Source: a virus. Taken from it: a stretch of 64,000 nt of DNA. Under the pieces are notes generated by a model. The model saw only the letters and a program-made list of their open reading frames with translations. It searched no databases and was not told the DNA's origin. Shown piece by piece: positions 27,390 to 35,722 of this stretch. Position 1 is the first letter of the stretch. Every line of letters starts with the position of its first letter. The stretch is taken from the IMG/VR virus record IMGVR_UViG_3300010885_044017, positions 87,914 to 151,913 of that record. One strand, written 5' to 3'. Both the position numbers and the translations under genes were made by a program.

Positions 27390-27617
27390 TCAAAAGAATG
27401 GCATACCCGATTTGTTTGTGACTTCCATGTTTTCTTTTATCAGTTTGGCTATCAACTGTCGTTCTTCTGTACTCAGTTCCATGGCTTCGCTGTAAGTGAG
27501 ACCGCCACGCATGTACCAACAAAAACTAAACAACTCGGCTTTCAAGGCTTTTGACTCCTGCTCCATTTGATCCAACCACTTGAAAACTTCTTCAGTGGTT
27601 AGAGTCAAAAGCCTCAT
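27390..27617 (-). CDS. Small baseplate-hub assembly protein (gp51 position)
   Basis: 75 residues, starting in an ATGA-type overlap with the gp26 stop (27614-27617). Mostly helical: LTTEEVFKWLDQMEQESKAL, then a Trp/Tyr segment and ELSTEERQLIAKLIKENME. In T4-like phages of aquatic bacteria a small gene of this type follows gp26 and is placed at the gp51 position; T4 gp51 (249 residues) helps assemble the baseplate hub. The match to gp51 rests on position and general pattern, so the name is tentative. Confidence 0.6.
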   Translation of the reverse strand: MRLLTLTTEEVFKWLDQMEQESKALKAELFSFCWYMRGGLTYSEAMELSTEERQLIAKLIKENMEVTNKSGMPFF

Positions 27618-28456
27618 TCGAAAAAATTTGATTGATTGAATGTTAGAGTATTTTCAAATTCTTTTTGACAACTGTTGCACACAATCTTCAAAGGTTGTAC
27701 TTTGAATGTATCCACTAGCGACTGTATGTGGTCCTTGATTTGATTGTAAACCTGTCGGCTGCATTGATCTAAAAACTCAGTGATTTGAGCACGATCTTTA
27801 ACTACAACTCCAGTTTCGGTTTCTATGCTGTTGATGCTTACAACAACTGAGTCTATGTTCATTTGTCGCAACTTTTCAAAGCTGGCGTTGAATTGGGCTG
27901 TTTTTTCTTCCTGTGACAAAGACTCGTTAAGTATCACTGAATCCACCAATCTCTGCTCTTCGTAGGTTATGAGTCCTGCTTGATTTATATCTTGATAGGT
28001 TTGTGGGCGGAAATGAAATTGCAATCCATCAATAGTAACCGGAGACGAATAGTCTGCTGTTTCCAGTCCATCCAGCACGCCTGTCAAATCCACTGTGTAT
28101 TCATCCTGTACCCGGCAGTGAGCACAGGTGCAGTTGATGTCCATGCCCTTGCCGTAGCTGGCCAAACGTATGGCAATAAAAACGGGATCCAAATCCACTG
28201 CTGGCATGGTCCACGGATCGCGAATGTTTGGGCAGCAACTTTTAATAACATTGATTATTCCCTCCCCGTTCATTAGTGCATCTGGAGTTTTCATTGTTAA
28301 CTCGTCACGCACAGTCATAGGATACACGGGAATTTCCCCGGTCACCGGTAGGTCTATAGTGTTGTCGGGGTAAAAACGTCCGCGACTGGGTAGTTTTAAA
28401 TAAATTGCTGGTTGTCTAAAATGTCCGGATAAGGGATTGTTAGCGGGGTTTGCCAT
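27614..28456 (-). CDS. 26: Baseplate hub assembly protein gp26
   Basis: 280 residues (T4: 208). The N-terminal IYLKLPSRGRFYP and GEIPVYPMTVRDELTMKTPDAL segments are characteristic of gp26 and its relatives, as is CCPNIRDPW. Cysteine pairs CTCAHC (near 113-118) and CNSCQ (near 262-266) may bind one zinc. The family acts in hub/tail assembly. It shares a divergent promoter region with the tape-measure gene on the other strand, and a small assembly gene overlaps its stop. Confidence 0.85.
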   Translation of the reverse strand: MANPANNPLSGHFRQPAIYLKLPSRGRFYPDNTIDLPVTGEIPVYPMTVRDELTMKTPDALMNGEGIINVIKSCCPNIRDPWTMPAVDLDPVFIAIRLASYGKGMDINCTCAHCRVQDEYTVDLTGVLDGLETADYSSPVTIDGLQFHFRPQTYQDINQAGLITYEEQRLVDSVILNESLSQEEKTAQFNASFEKLRQMNIDSVVVSINSIETETGVVVKDRAQITEFLDQCSRQVYNQIKDHIQSLVDTFKVQPLKIVCNSCQKEFENTLTFNQSNFFE

Positions 28457-28470
28457 GGTTGATTGAACTC

Positions 28471-28498
28471 CATAAATAAATGTATAAATCTATTTATC
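28471..28498. promoter_or_regulatory. Divergent late promoters for gp26 and tape measure
   Basis: Plus-strand elements CATAAATA (28471-28478) and TATAAATC (28483-28490) face the tape-measure gene at 28509; minus-strand GATAAATA (28498-28491) faces gp26 at 28456. All are one base from the late consensus. Confidence 0.65.
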
Positions 28499-28508
28499 GT
28501 AAAAAACT

Positions 28509-30767
28509 ATGGCAGATGTAAAAATTAACATACCCGGTATCGGCGAAGTAGTGGCTTCTAATGCTGCTTCAGAGGAAACCATGCTTAAAATTCTTGCGGT
28601 GATGGACAAAACCACCAAGAAACAGCAGGATCCATCTCAAGGCATCTTTAAAAACATGGTAAAAGATTACCAAAGTCAAAAGAAGGCTGCCGATGAATAT
28701 GAAAAATCCCTAGAAGGACTTACCAAAGAACAGAAAAAAGCACTGGCCTCTGAACGTGAAGTGGCTTTGTCGCAACTGAAGTTTGAACGGGCGTTACTGG
28801 GTGGCGTACAAGCAGTCAGTGCCATAACCGGAACCATAGGCAGCTTGGGCAAAAGTGTTCTCAGCCTTGGAGTACAAATGGCCACCTCTTATGATGAGAT
28901 GGCCAAAAACCCTATAGGAGCCGCTGCTGGACAGGTAAACACCTTTATTGACATGGCCAACACTGCTGTAAAAGGTGTTGCGGATGCCAGTGCAGGGGTA
29001 GCACATGCATTTGGTGGTATCCCAATCGTTGGACCTATAATTTCTGGGCTAGGTGATGCCGCTGCCGCTGCCACTAAAGGCCTAGCAGATCTAGCCGCCG
29101 CAGTGCTACACACAGCCAATGATGTAATGGCCAAAGAGTTTCAAAAGTCTGCCACAGCACTGGACGTGTATACCAAGCAAGGTGCTAGTTTTGCCAACGG
29201 TATGGTGGAAATGCGTACAATAGCAAACGATGCTGGTTTGAGTTTAACATTGTTGCAAGATGCTGCAAAAAATTCTAGACAAGAACTGAGAGAATCGGGA
29301 TTGAGCCAAGGCGATGCAGTAAAAGTTTTGGCCAAAGGCATGTTGTCTGCAAAGGACACTATAGGAAAGAGTGGTGCTAGTTTACGCAACGAGATGTTGG
29401 CCTTGGGTTATAATTATCAAGAGCAGGGCGAAATTATGGCTCAGTACATGGCACAACAACGCAGTGCTGGCGAAAATTTGAAGAATATTGCTCCTGCAGA
29501 ACTTGCCCGCGGTGCTAGAGAATATGCACAAAATTTAAAAATTATCAGCGACATCACTGGTGAAGATGCTAAAAAATTAATGGAAAAAGCTAAGGCACAA
29601 GCCATGGAAGCTGATTTAATGGCCGAAGCTTATGCCAAGGGTGGTCCCGAAGCTGTAAAAAAATTACAAGCACAATTGGCTACAATGCCGGAAGCTATGA
29701 AAAAGGGCTATATGGAGTTTGTTAGTACCGGCGGAACTGCTATTGCCGATGCAGCAACCAACGTGGCCATTACACAAAATCCTAAAATTATGGAACAGTA
29801 TCGCCAGCAGTACGAAACGCTGGGTGATGCAAACAAAAAACAACAAGATGCACTAATCGAGTCCGGAAAACTAACTGAGCAGACAGGAAAGTATGCTAGA
29901 GAACATTTAGAAGATACAAGAACACTTGCTATGGCCGGAAGGCTCAGTGGCGATGGTCAATTGCAAGCTGTGAGCACACTTAACAATTCATTAATAATGG
30001 CAGGTGCCAAACTTGAAGAAGGTACAACGCAAGCATCTAAGGATGCATCGGATGCACAGGCCAAATTGGCTGCAAGTGCCAACAGTCTTGAATCAAATTT
30101 TGCAAGTATAACAAAAACAATGCAGGACAATGCAGTACGAATGGAAGAACTGGCTGGAGAGCATTTAGAAGAGTACGGAGAAGTATTAAAAAGAACAGCA
30201 GACGCAACTGCAGAAGCATTTGACAAAGCCATTAAATTTATCAACAGTGGGTTTGATGTGGCAAGTCTTACAGCAAAACCCGGCGATGCAGAAAACAAAG
30301 CACGAATGTCCGAGGCTAAAAACAACTACGATAAAGAATTCGCAGGTGCCGGTTTTTTTCAAAAATTCTTTCAAATAGGAATGACCGAAAGCCAACGCAA
30401 AGCCAATGCAAATCTCAACGACGCCGGTACAGCAAATATGCAACACAACGATACAGACTACTTCAGCAGTATTCCGCATCTTGATGGTGGTGGTGTAGTA
30501 TCGGGTCCATCAAGTGGCTATTTGGCCATGTTGCACGGCACTGAGAAAGTTGAAAAACTGGGATCAAAGGAAGATTTAGCCGAAGCCGACACTTTGAAGG
30601 GCACACTAAAAGGCCTGCTAGCGGGAGCATACGGAGATGCATCAAGATCAAGTATGGATAGATTAGTTGACTTGGTCGAGCGCCAGCTTGAACAACAGCA
30701 AGAAATGATAATGCAGTTGCGTGACCACAAAGACATAGCACAAAAACAGCTTTATGCTAGTTACTAG
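28509..30767 (+). CDS. 29: Tail length tape-measure protein (gp29-like)
   Basis: 752 residues (T4 gp29: 590). Largely helical and Ala/Lys/Glu-rich, with a hydrophobic stretch at about 95-215 that could be membrane-seeking, long helices from about 225 to 600, and a C-terminal LDGGGVVSGPSSGYLAMLHGTEKV segment (about 657-680) that is typical of tape measures. The protein sets tail length while the tube grows on the baseplate. It starts at a late promoter shared divergently with gp26, and is followed by the portal gene. The stop lies in a 29-base tandem duplication. Confidence 0.85.
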   Translation: MADVKINIPGIGEVVASNAASEETMLKILAVMDKTTKKQQDPSQGIFKNMVKDYQSQKKAADEYEKSLEGLTKEQKKALASEREVALSQLKFERALLGGVQAVSAITGTIGSLGKSVLSLGVQMATSYDEMAKNPIGAAAGQVNTFIDMANTAVKGVADASAGVAHAFGGIPIVGPIISGLGDAAAAATKGLADLAAAVLHTANDVMAKEFQKSATALDVYTKQGASFANGMVEMRTIANDAGLSLTLLQDAAKNSRQELRESGLSQGDAVKVLAKGMLSAKDTIGKSGASLRNEMLALGYNYQEQGEIMAQYMAQQRSAGENLKNIAPAELARGAREYAQNLKIISDITGEDAKKLMEKAKAQAMEADLMAEAYAKGGPEAVKKLQAQLATMPEAMKKGYMEFVSTGGTAIADAATNVAITQNPKIMEQYRQQYETLGDANKKQQDALIESGKLTEQTGKYAREHLEDTRTLAMAGRLSGDGQLQAVSTLNNSLIMAGAKLEEGTTQASKDASDAQAKLAASANSLESNFASITKTMQDNAVRMEELAGEHLEEYGEVLKRTADATAEAFDKAIKFINSGFDVASLTAKPGDAENKARMSEAKNNYDKEFAGAGFFQKFFQIGMTESQRKANANLNDAGTANMQHNDTDYFSSIPHLDGGGVVSGPSSGYLAMLHGTEKVEKLGSKEDLAEADTLKGTLKGLLAGAYGDASRSSMDRLVDLVERQLEQQQEMIMQLRDHKDIAQKQLYASY

Positions 30768-30793
30768 CACAAAAACTTCTTTATGCTAGTACA
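30736..30793 (+). repeat. 29-base tandem duplication spanning the tape-measure stop
   Basis: Units 30736-30764 and 30765-30793 both begin TAGCACAAAAAC and contain CTTTATGCTAGT, differing at a few positions. The first unit is coding; the stop codon TAG is the first codon of the second unit, so the copy may have created the present terminus. Confidence 0.8.
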
Positions 30794-30799
30794 TAATAC

Positions 30800-30807
30800 G
30801 CTAAATA
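30800..30807 (+). promoter_or_regulatory. Late promoter for portal gene
   Basis: GCTAAATA, 22 bases before the gp20 ATG. The same CTAAATA variant occurs before 37945 and 61913, so it is a recurrent form of the late element in this phage. A GAGGA Shine-Dalgarno lies at 30814-30818. Confidence 0.6.
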
Positions 30808-30828
30808 CAGCATAGAGGACAATTCACA

Positions 30829-32552
30829 ATGGCATGGCGAAAATATTTTAAGACCAGTAACATACCTGGAGCTACAAGCCCTATAGGCAGTGGCACTTCC
30901 GCAATGGCTGCTCCCGGACACACCAAGTTTGGCAGTAACTTACCCGAAGTTTATATTGGACACCCAAACCGTATTGAGCGTTATAATCAGTACGAGCAAA
31001 TGGACATGGACTCGGAAGTCAATGCAGCCTTAGACATCTTGGCCGAGTTCTGCACACAAAAAAACGACGAAAACCTCACAGCATTTGACATACACTTTCA
31101 CGAAAAGCCCACAGACAACGAAGTTAAAATCATCAAAGAACAACTGCAACAGTGGGTCAATCTCAACGAATTAAACAAACGTATCTTTAAAATTGTACGC
31201 AATACCATCAAGTACGGTGATCAAGTGTTTATACGTGACCCCGAGACATTTAAATTGTTTTGGACAGAAATGTCAAAAGTCACCAAAGTGATTGTGAACG
31301 AGAGCGAGGGCAAAAAACCCGAGCAGTATGTGGTCAAAGACATCAACCCCAACTTTCGAAATCTCACTGTGACAGCAGTGACAACATCAGACACATTTAC
31401 CAATCACCCACAGGTGGGCGGAGCCAGTGGTGCTTATGTACAACCAAGAACACCTTATTCGGGTGGTTCAAGATTCAGCCATGCACAGAACGAAGCAGTG
31501 GTGGATGCAGAACACATAGTACATCTAAGTTTGACCGAGGGCTTGGATGTGTTTTGGCCGTTTGGTAATAGTGTGCTGGAAAACATTTTCAAAGTGTTCA
31601 AACAAAAAGAATTACTGGAAGATAGTATCATTATCTATCGTGTGCAACGTGCTCGGAACGTAGAATGTTTAAAATTGACGTGGGCAACATGCCCACACAC
31701 ATGGCCATGGCTTTTATTGAACGTGTTAAAAACGAGATAAGCCAGCGTAGAATCCCCACACAGAGTGCCAGTGGTCAAAACATGATGGATGCTACGTATA
31801 ACCCTCTCAGCACAAATGAGGATTTCTTCTTCCCACAAACAGCAGATGGGCGTGGCTCCAGTGTAGAAATACTGCCGGGTGGACAGAACCTAGGTGAAAT
31901 CACAGACCTACGCTTCTTTACCAATAAATTATTCCGCGGCCTACGTATTCCTTCAAGCTATTTGCCACACCCCACAGGAGATGACAACGGCGGCAGCAGT
32001 TTCAGCGACGGCAAAACTGGAGTGGCCCTGATTCAGGAATGGAGATTCAACCAGTACTGTATGCGACTGCAGGCCATGATTGTGGATAGACTAGACAAAG
32101 AATTTAAAATGTTCATGAAGTGGCGTGGCATCAATATCGACGGACAACTGTTTGATTTGATGTTTAACGAGCCACAAAACTTTGCACAGTATCGTCAAGC
32201 CGACATTGACAGTGCTAAAATTGCCACATTTACACAGTTGGAACAGATCCCCTATCTCAGCAAACGTTTCTTAATGAAGCGTTATCTAGGCTTGACCGAA
32301 ATGGAAATGAGCGAAAACGAAATCATGTGGCGAGAGGAAAAAGGCGAAGCCGAAGCTCCTGCAGCAGGACAAAGTTCAATGCGAGCCGCAGGCATCAGTG
32401 CCGGTGGCATTGCCAGTGACTTGGAAAATCTAGCACCGCCGCCCGAAGGCGGTGAAGCACCCGCACCCGGAGCCGAAGCTGGCGCCGCACCCGGAGCGGG
32501 TACTCCCACAGGTGGACCCGGACTAGCAGCATCTGCACCCGGCGTTGCTTAA
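30829..32552 (+). CDS. 20: Portal vertex protein gp20, interrupted by a one-base frameshift
   Basis: gp20 forms the dodecameric portal through which DNA is packaged and to which the neck binds. Two frames cover it: 30829-31740 has the N-terminal part (YNQYEQMDMDSEVNAALDIL, GLDVFWPFGNSVLE, DSIIIYRVQRA) and the other frame, open from before 31665 to 32552, has the rest (FKIDVGNMPTHMA, SYLPHPTGDDNGGSS, MFMKWRGI). Restoring one C at about 31654 (gct cgg to gct ccg g) joins them as RAPERRMFKIDVG, which is the family sequence. No slippery heptamer is present, so a sequencing error or a genuine mutation is likelier than programmed shifting. The Ala/Gly/Pro-rich C-terminal 60 residues are a low-complexity tail. 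Identity is secure. Confidence 0.9.
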
Positions 32553-32560
32553 GACTTTTT

Positions 32561-32568
32561 GGTAAATA
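32561..32568 (+). promoter_or_regulatory. Late promoter before small head gene
   Basis: GGTAAATA ending at 32568; the predicted start of transcription is 32574, two bases before the ATG at 32576. Confidence 0.5.
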
Positions 32569-32575
32569 CTTTACT

Positions 32576-32800
32576 ATGTTCCTAAATGAAATGTACGATG
32601 ATGCTGTTCCCGGCAGAGAAATTGAAAAAGACGACCGCAGTGTCCAGCATCTCAATGATCTTAGAAAAACAAGATTGACACTAAATCACTTGAATCGTCT
32701 AAGAATGGCGTCGGATGTTCGCAAAGTAGAGTTTGAAGAAAAGATGAAACAAACCAAAGTTCAGTATGCTGCCGCACCCGCTGAAGGCGGAATGATGTAG
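32576..32800 (+). CDS. Small helical protein between gp20 and prohead genes
   Basis: 74 residues, highly charged, with VQHLNDLRKTRLTLNHLNRLRM followed by KVEFEEKMKQTKVQY. A small gene occurs at this place in many T4-like phages (gp67/gp68 in T4 lie near here), so a prohead-core role is possible, but I do not recognise a specific family. The sequence suggests two helices. A late-type promoter sits directly at its start with little or no leader. Confidence 0.65.
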   Translation: MFLNEMYDDAVPGREIEKDDRSVQHLNDLRKTRLTLNHLNRLRMASDVRKVEFEEKMKQTKVQYAAAPAEGGMM

Positions 32801-32920
32801 TGTTTTTATAGCAGTTTATAAAAATACCTCAAAAAACACCTGTTTAACCCCCGATATTATCAAAATCATTAAATATATTATATAGCTTAATAAAACACGG
32901 CTAATTTAAAGGAGAATTAC

Positions 32921-33913
32921 ATGAACCGATACGAACAGTTGATAGAACACATTATCAACGATGACGAAGCAGCAGCTAAAGCATTATTCCATAAAATTGT
33001 AGTTGAGAAATCACGCGACATTTATGAGAGTTTAATGGACGAAGAAATGGGCGGATCACCTGCTCAAGGATTTGTACAAGACATGCATCAACAAGATGAT
33101 GCAGCTCAAGAACATGGACTTGGCGAAGACGACGAAGAAATGGGCGAAATTGAATTAGACGGCGGCGACGATGAGTTCGATGACGCAGAAGACGAAACAT
33201 TTGGCGAGCCAGGCGAACACGACGACCACACAGAAATTGTCAGTAAAATTGATGATCTCGAAGCACAATTGGCAGAACTCAAAGACATGTTAGGTGGCAA
33301 CGATGACATGGGCGACATGGATGACATGGACCACGAAGAGCCAGAGATGGATAGTGACTTTGACAAAGAAGAGCCAGAGATGGATCATGATGCAGAAGAG
33401 TCCGACATGAGCAAGAAACCATTTGAATCACGCACACGTAAATTAAGTGATGTAGAAATCATGAAAGAATACGTTAACAAGATTGGCGAAATCTACAATC
33501 CCAACATGACCAGTGAAAAAGGTTCAGTAGTTGGCAAAGGTACAGCCACTGATGGTGATTCTAAGCCCACAATCAACAACAAAGGTGTAGTGCGTAACAA
33601 GGATCTAGGCAAGTTTGATGGTGAAACAACCGACAACATTGCACGTGGTGGATCAGAAAACGCTGCCGACGGCAAGCCAATTCCCAAGCCAAAGAATGCA
33701 TACACCAAAGGCGAAACAACACAGCCTTTAGCTTCCAAAGACGGTGGCTACAAAAATCAACAGGGTGGTAACAAGCCCTGGAACCAAAAAGCTCCAGCAG
33801 AAGGTCACGGAGCTGAGAAAAAAGGCACTGAGTCAGGCAAACAAGCCGGCGCAAAAGAGACCATGGGCGGTTCAATCAACCCAAAATCTGAAATTGGAGG
33901 CCGAGTACGTTAA
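32921..33913 (+). CDS. Acidic prohead core-type protein
   Basis: 330 residues. Residues 1-40 (MNRYEQLIEHIINDDEAAAK) are helical; about 60-165 are extremely acidic, with repeats such as EEPEMD and runs of Asp/Glu/Met; about 165-200 contain DVEIMKEYVNKIGEIYNPNM; the C-terminal 130 residues are Gly/Lys/Asn-rich and probably unstructured. It lies between gp20 and the gp21 protease, where T4 has the acidic core protein gp67, and several Leu/Ile-x-Glu sites could be cut by gp21. A Shine-Dalgarno AGGAG lies 8 bases before the ATG. Head-core function is inferred from position and composition. Confidence 0.7.
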   Translation: MNRYEQLIEHIINDDEAAAKALFHKIVVEKSRDIYESLMDEEMGGSPAQGFVQDMHQQDDAAQEHGLGEDDEEMGEIELDGGDDEFDDAEDETFGEPGEHDDHTEIVSKIDDLEAQLAELKDMLGGNDDMGDMDDMDHEEPEMDSDFDKEEPEMDHDAEESDMSKKPFESRTRKLSDVEIMKEYVNKIGEIYNPNMTSEKGSVVGKGTATDGDSKPTINNKGVVRNKDLGKFDGETTDNIARGGSENAADGKPIPKPKNAYTKGETTQPLASKDGGYKNQQGGNKPWNQKAPAEGHGAEKKGTESGKQAGAKETMGGSINPKSEIGGRVR

Positions 33914-33937
33914 TTCGTACTTGAACCGGGCGACAGT

Positions 33938-34582
33938 ATGTCTAAAATTTTAAAAGAACATTTGACTTTTGACAATGCCGAAATCAAGGTGTTGTCGGAG
34001 TCCGATGGTCCAGACGGAAATGGAAAAAAACATTTCTATATGGAAGGGATATTCATTCAAGGTGGTGTCAAAAACGCCAACCAACGTGTTTATCCTGTAC
34101 ACGAAATTGAACGTGCTGTTTCTGCCATCAACGATCAAATCAAAGGTGGCTATAGTGTTTTGGGCGAAGTAGATCACCCAGAAGACTTAAAAATTGGTCT
34201 AGACCGTGTGAGCCATATGATCACTAAAATGTGGATGGACGGCGCCACAGGTTATGGAAAATTAAAAGTATTACCTACCCCAATGGGACAAATAGTAGAA
34301 GCTATGTTGACAAGCGGCGTCAAACTGGGAGTCAGCAGCAGAGGATCGGGTCAGGTAAATGAAGGAAGTGGACACGTTAGCGATTTTGAAATCGTTACTG
34401 TAGACATAGTAGCACAACCCAGTGCACCAAACGCATATCCCAAAGCAATCTATGAGGGCTTGATGAATATGAAGGGCGGTCAACAAGTATTTGAGATGGC
34501 ACGTGATGCCAGCACTGATCAAAGAGTACAGAAGTACCTAAAAGAGGCAGTGGTAGGCCTTATTAAAGATTTAAAATTATAG
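33938..34582 (+). CDS. 21: Prohead core scaffold and protease gp21
   Basis: 214 residues (T4: 212). The serine protease motifs are clear: GEVDHPED with His80, and KLGVSSRGSG with Ser133 or Ser134, followed by DFEIVTVDIVAQPSAPNA. It cleaves scaffold and capsid proteins after Leu/Ile-x-Glu during head maturation. It is preceded by the acidic core protein and followed after 10 bases by scaffold gp22. Assignment is secure. Confidence 0.95.
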   Translation: MSKILKEHLTFDNAEIKVLSESDGPDGNGKKHFYMEGIFIQGGVKNANQRVYPVHEIERAVSAINDQIKGGYSVLGEVDHPEDLKIGLDRVSHMITKMWMDGATGYGKLKVLPTPMGQIVEAMLTSGVKLGVSSRGSGQVNEGSGHVSDFEIVTVDIVAQPSAPNAYPKAIYEGLMNMKGGQQVFEMARDASTDQRVQKYLKEAVVGLIKDLKL

Positions 34583-34592
34583 GAGATATCCA

Positions 34593-35696
34593 ATGTTAGA
34601 TGCTATCAAAACATTATTGGACAGCGGAATTATCAATGAATCTACACAGCAGGCCATCAACGAAGCTTGGGAAACTAAACTGGTTGAAGCACGTGAGCAG
34701 GTACGTGCAGAACTGCGTGAAGAATTTGCTGGTCGTTACGAACACGATAAAGGTGTTATGGTTGAAGCTCTAGACAAAATGGTTACTGAATCCCTAACTG
34801 CAGAACTCACAGAGTTCCAAGCAGAAAAACAAGCTCTAGCTGAAGACCGTGCAAAGTTTAACTCACGCATGGTGGAATCAGCAGGCAAATTTGATAACTT
34901 CATGGTTACTAAACTTGCTGAAGAAATTCAAGAACTACGTGCAGATCGCAAAACATACGAGAACAGCATTGCTCAACTCGAATCATTTGTAATCAAAGCA
35001 CTGGCCGAAGAAATTCAAGAGTTTGAACAAGACAAACGTGCCTTAGTTGAAACCAAAGTTGCATTGGTAGCCGGAGCTAAAGAAAAATTAGCCGAGTTAC
35101 AAAAGACTTTTGTACAACGCAGTGCAGAACTTGTTAAAGAATCAGTTACTGAAAAACTAGAGACAGAAATGACTCAACTCAAAGAAGACATCCAACTTGC
35201 TCGCGAGAACATGTTTGGTCGTCGATTATTCGAAGCTTTTGCTAGTGAATTTGCTGTTACTCATTTGAATGAGAACAAAGAAATTGCTCGATTACAAGCT
35301 ACAATCAAACAGCAGAAACAAGCTGTTGCTGAAGCTCGTCATGTAGCTGAAGAAAAGTCAGTGTTGGTTGAATCAAAAGAACGTGAAATTAAAATTATTC
35401 GGGAATCAGCAGAACGCAAAGAAACATTTGCAAAATTGTTGAAACCGTTAAACAAAGAGAAAGCCTCAGTAATGAGTGAACTACTCGAATCAGTGCAGAC
35501 CGATAAGTTACAGTCGGCATTTGATAAGTATCTACCAGCTGTACTTAACAACAGTTCTGTTAAGCCAGTTGCTGAAAAGCAAACTGTTTTAACTGAGAGT
35601 CGTCAAGTAGTAACTGGTGATAAAACTGCTAAAAACGTGGAAAACTATGTTGGAACCAACGTGGTTGAGTTAAAGCGTTTGGCAGGGCTAAAGTGA
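34593..35696 (+). CDS. 22: Prohead core scaffolding protein gp22
   Basis: 367 residues, almost entirely helical and Glu/Lys/Ala-rich, with heptad-like patterns from about 25 to 280 (coiled coil), consistent with the scaffold core around which the capsid assembles. The conserved segment ELQKTFVQRSAELV (about 168-182) and the FGRRLFEAFASEFAVTHLNE region (about 208-228) match gp22 of T4-like phages. It lies in the canonical 21-22-23 order. A Shine-Dalgarno AGGAG lies at 34581-34585. T4 gp22 has 269 residues. Confidence 0.92.
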   Translation: MLDAIKTLLDSGIINESTQQAINEAWETKLVEAREQVRAELREEFAGRYEHDKGVMVEALDKMVTESLTAELTEFQAEKQALAEDRAKFNSRMVESAGKFDNFMVTKLAEEIQELRADRKTYENSIAQLESFVIKALAEEIQEFEQDKRALVETKVALVAGAKEKLAELQKTFVQRSAELVKESVTEKLETEMTQLKEDIQLARENMFGRRLFEAFASEFAVTHLNENKEIARLQATIKQQKQAVAEARHVAEEKSVLVESKEREIKIIRESAERKETFAKLLKPLNKEKASVMSELLESVQTDKLQSAFDKYLPAVLNNSSVKPVAEKQTVLTESRQVVTGDKTAKNVENYVGTNVVELKRLAGLK

Positions 35697-35722
35697 CTTA
35701 ACCCTAAATAGGAGAAAAAGAA

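Noticed and set aside
26925-27390. Group I intron hosting the GIY-YIG gene
   Set aside because: I could not identify the P7/P3 core sequences, the nuclease gene is not inside the structured region, and no interrupted exon pair exists on the plus strand.
31640-31670. Programmed ribosomal frameshift in portal gene
   Set aside because: No slippery sequence or downstream stimulatory structure is seen, and the shifted product would lack the conserved Pro in RAPERR.
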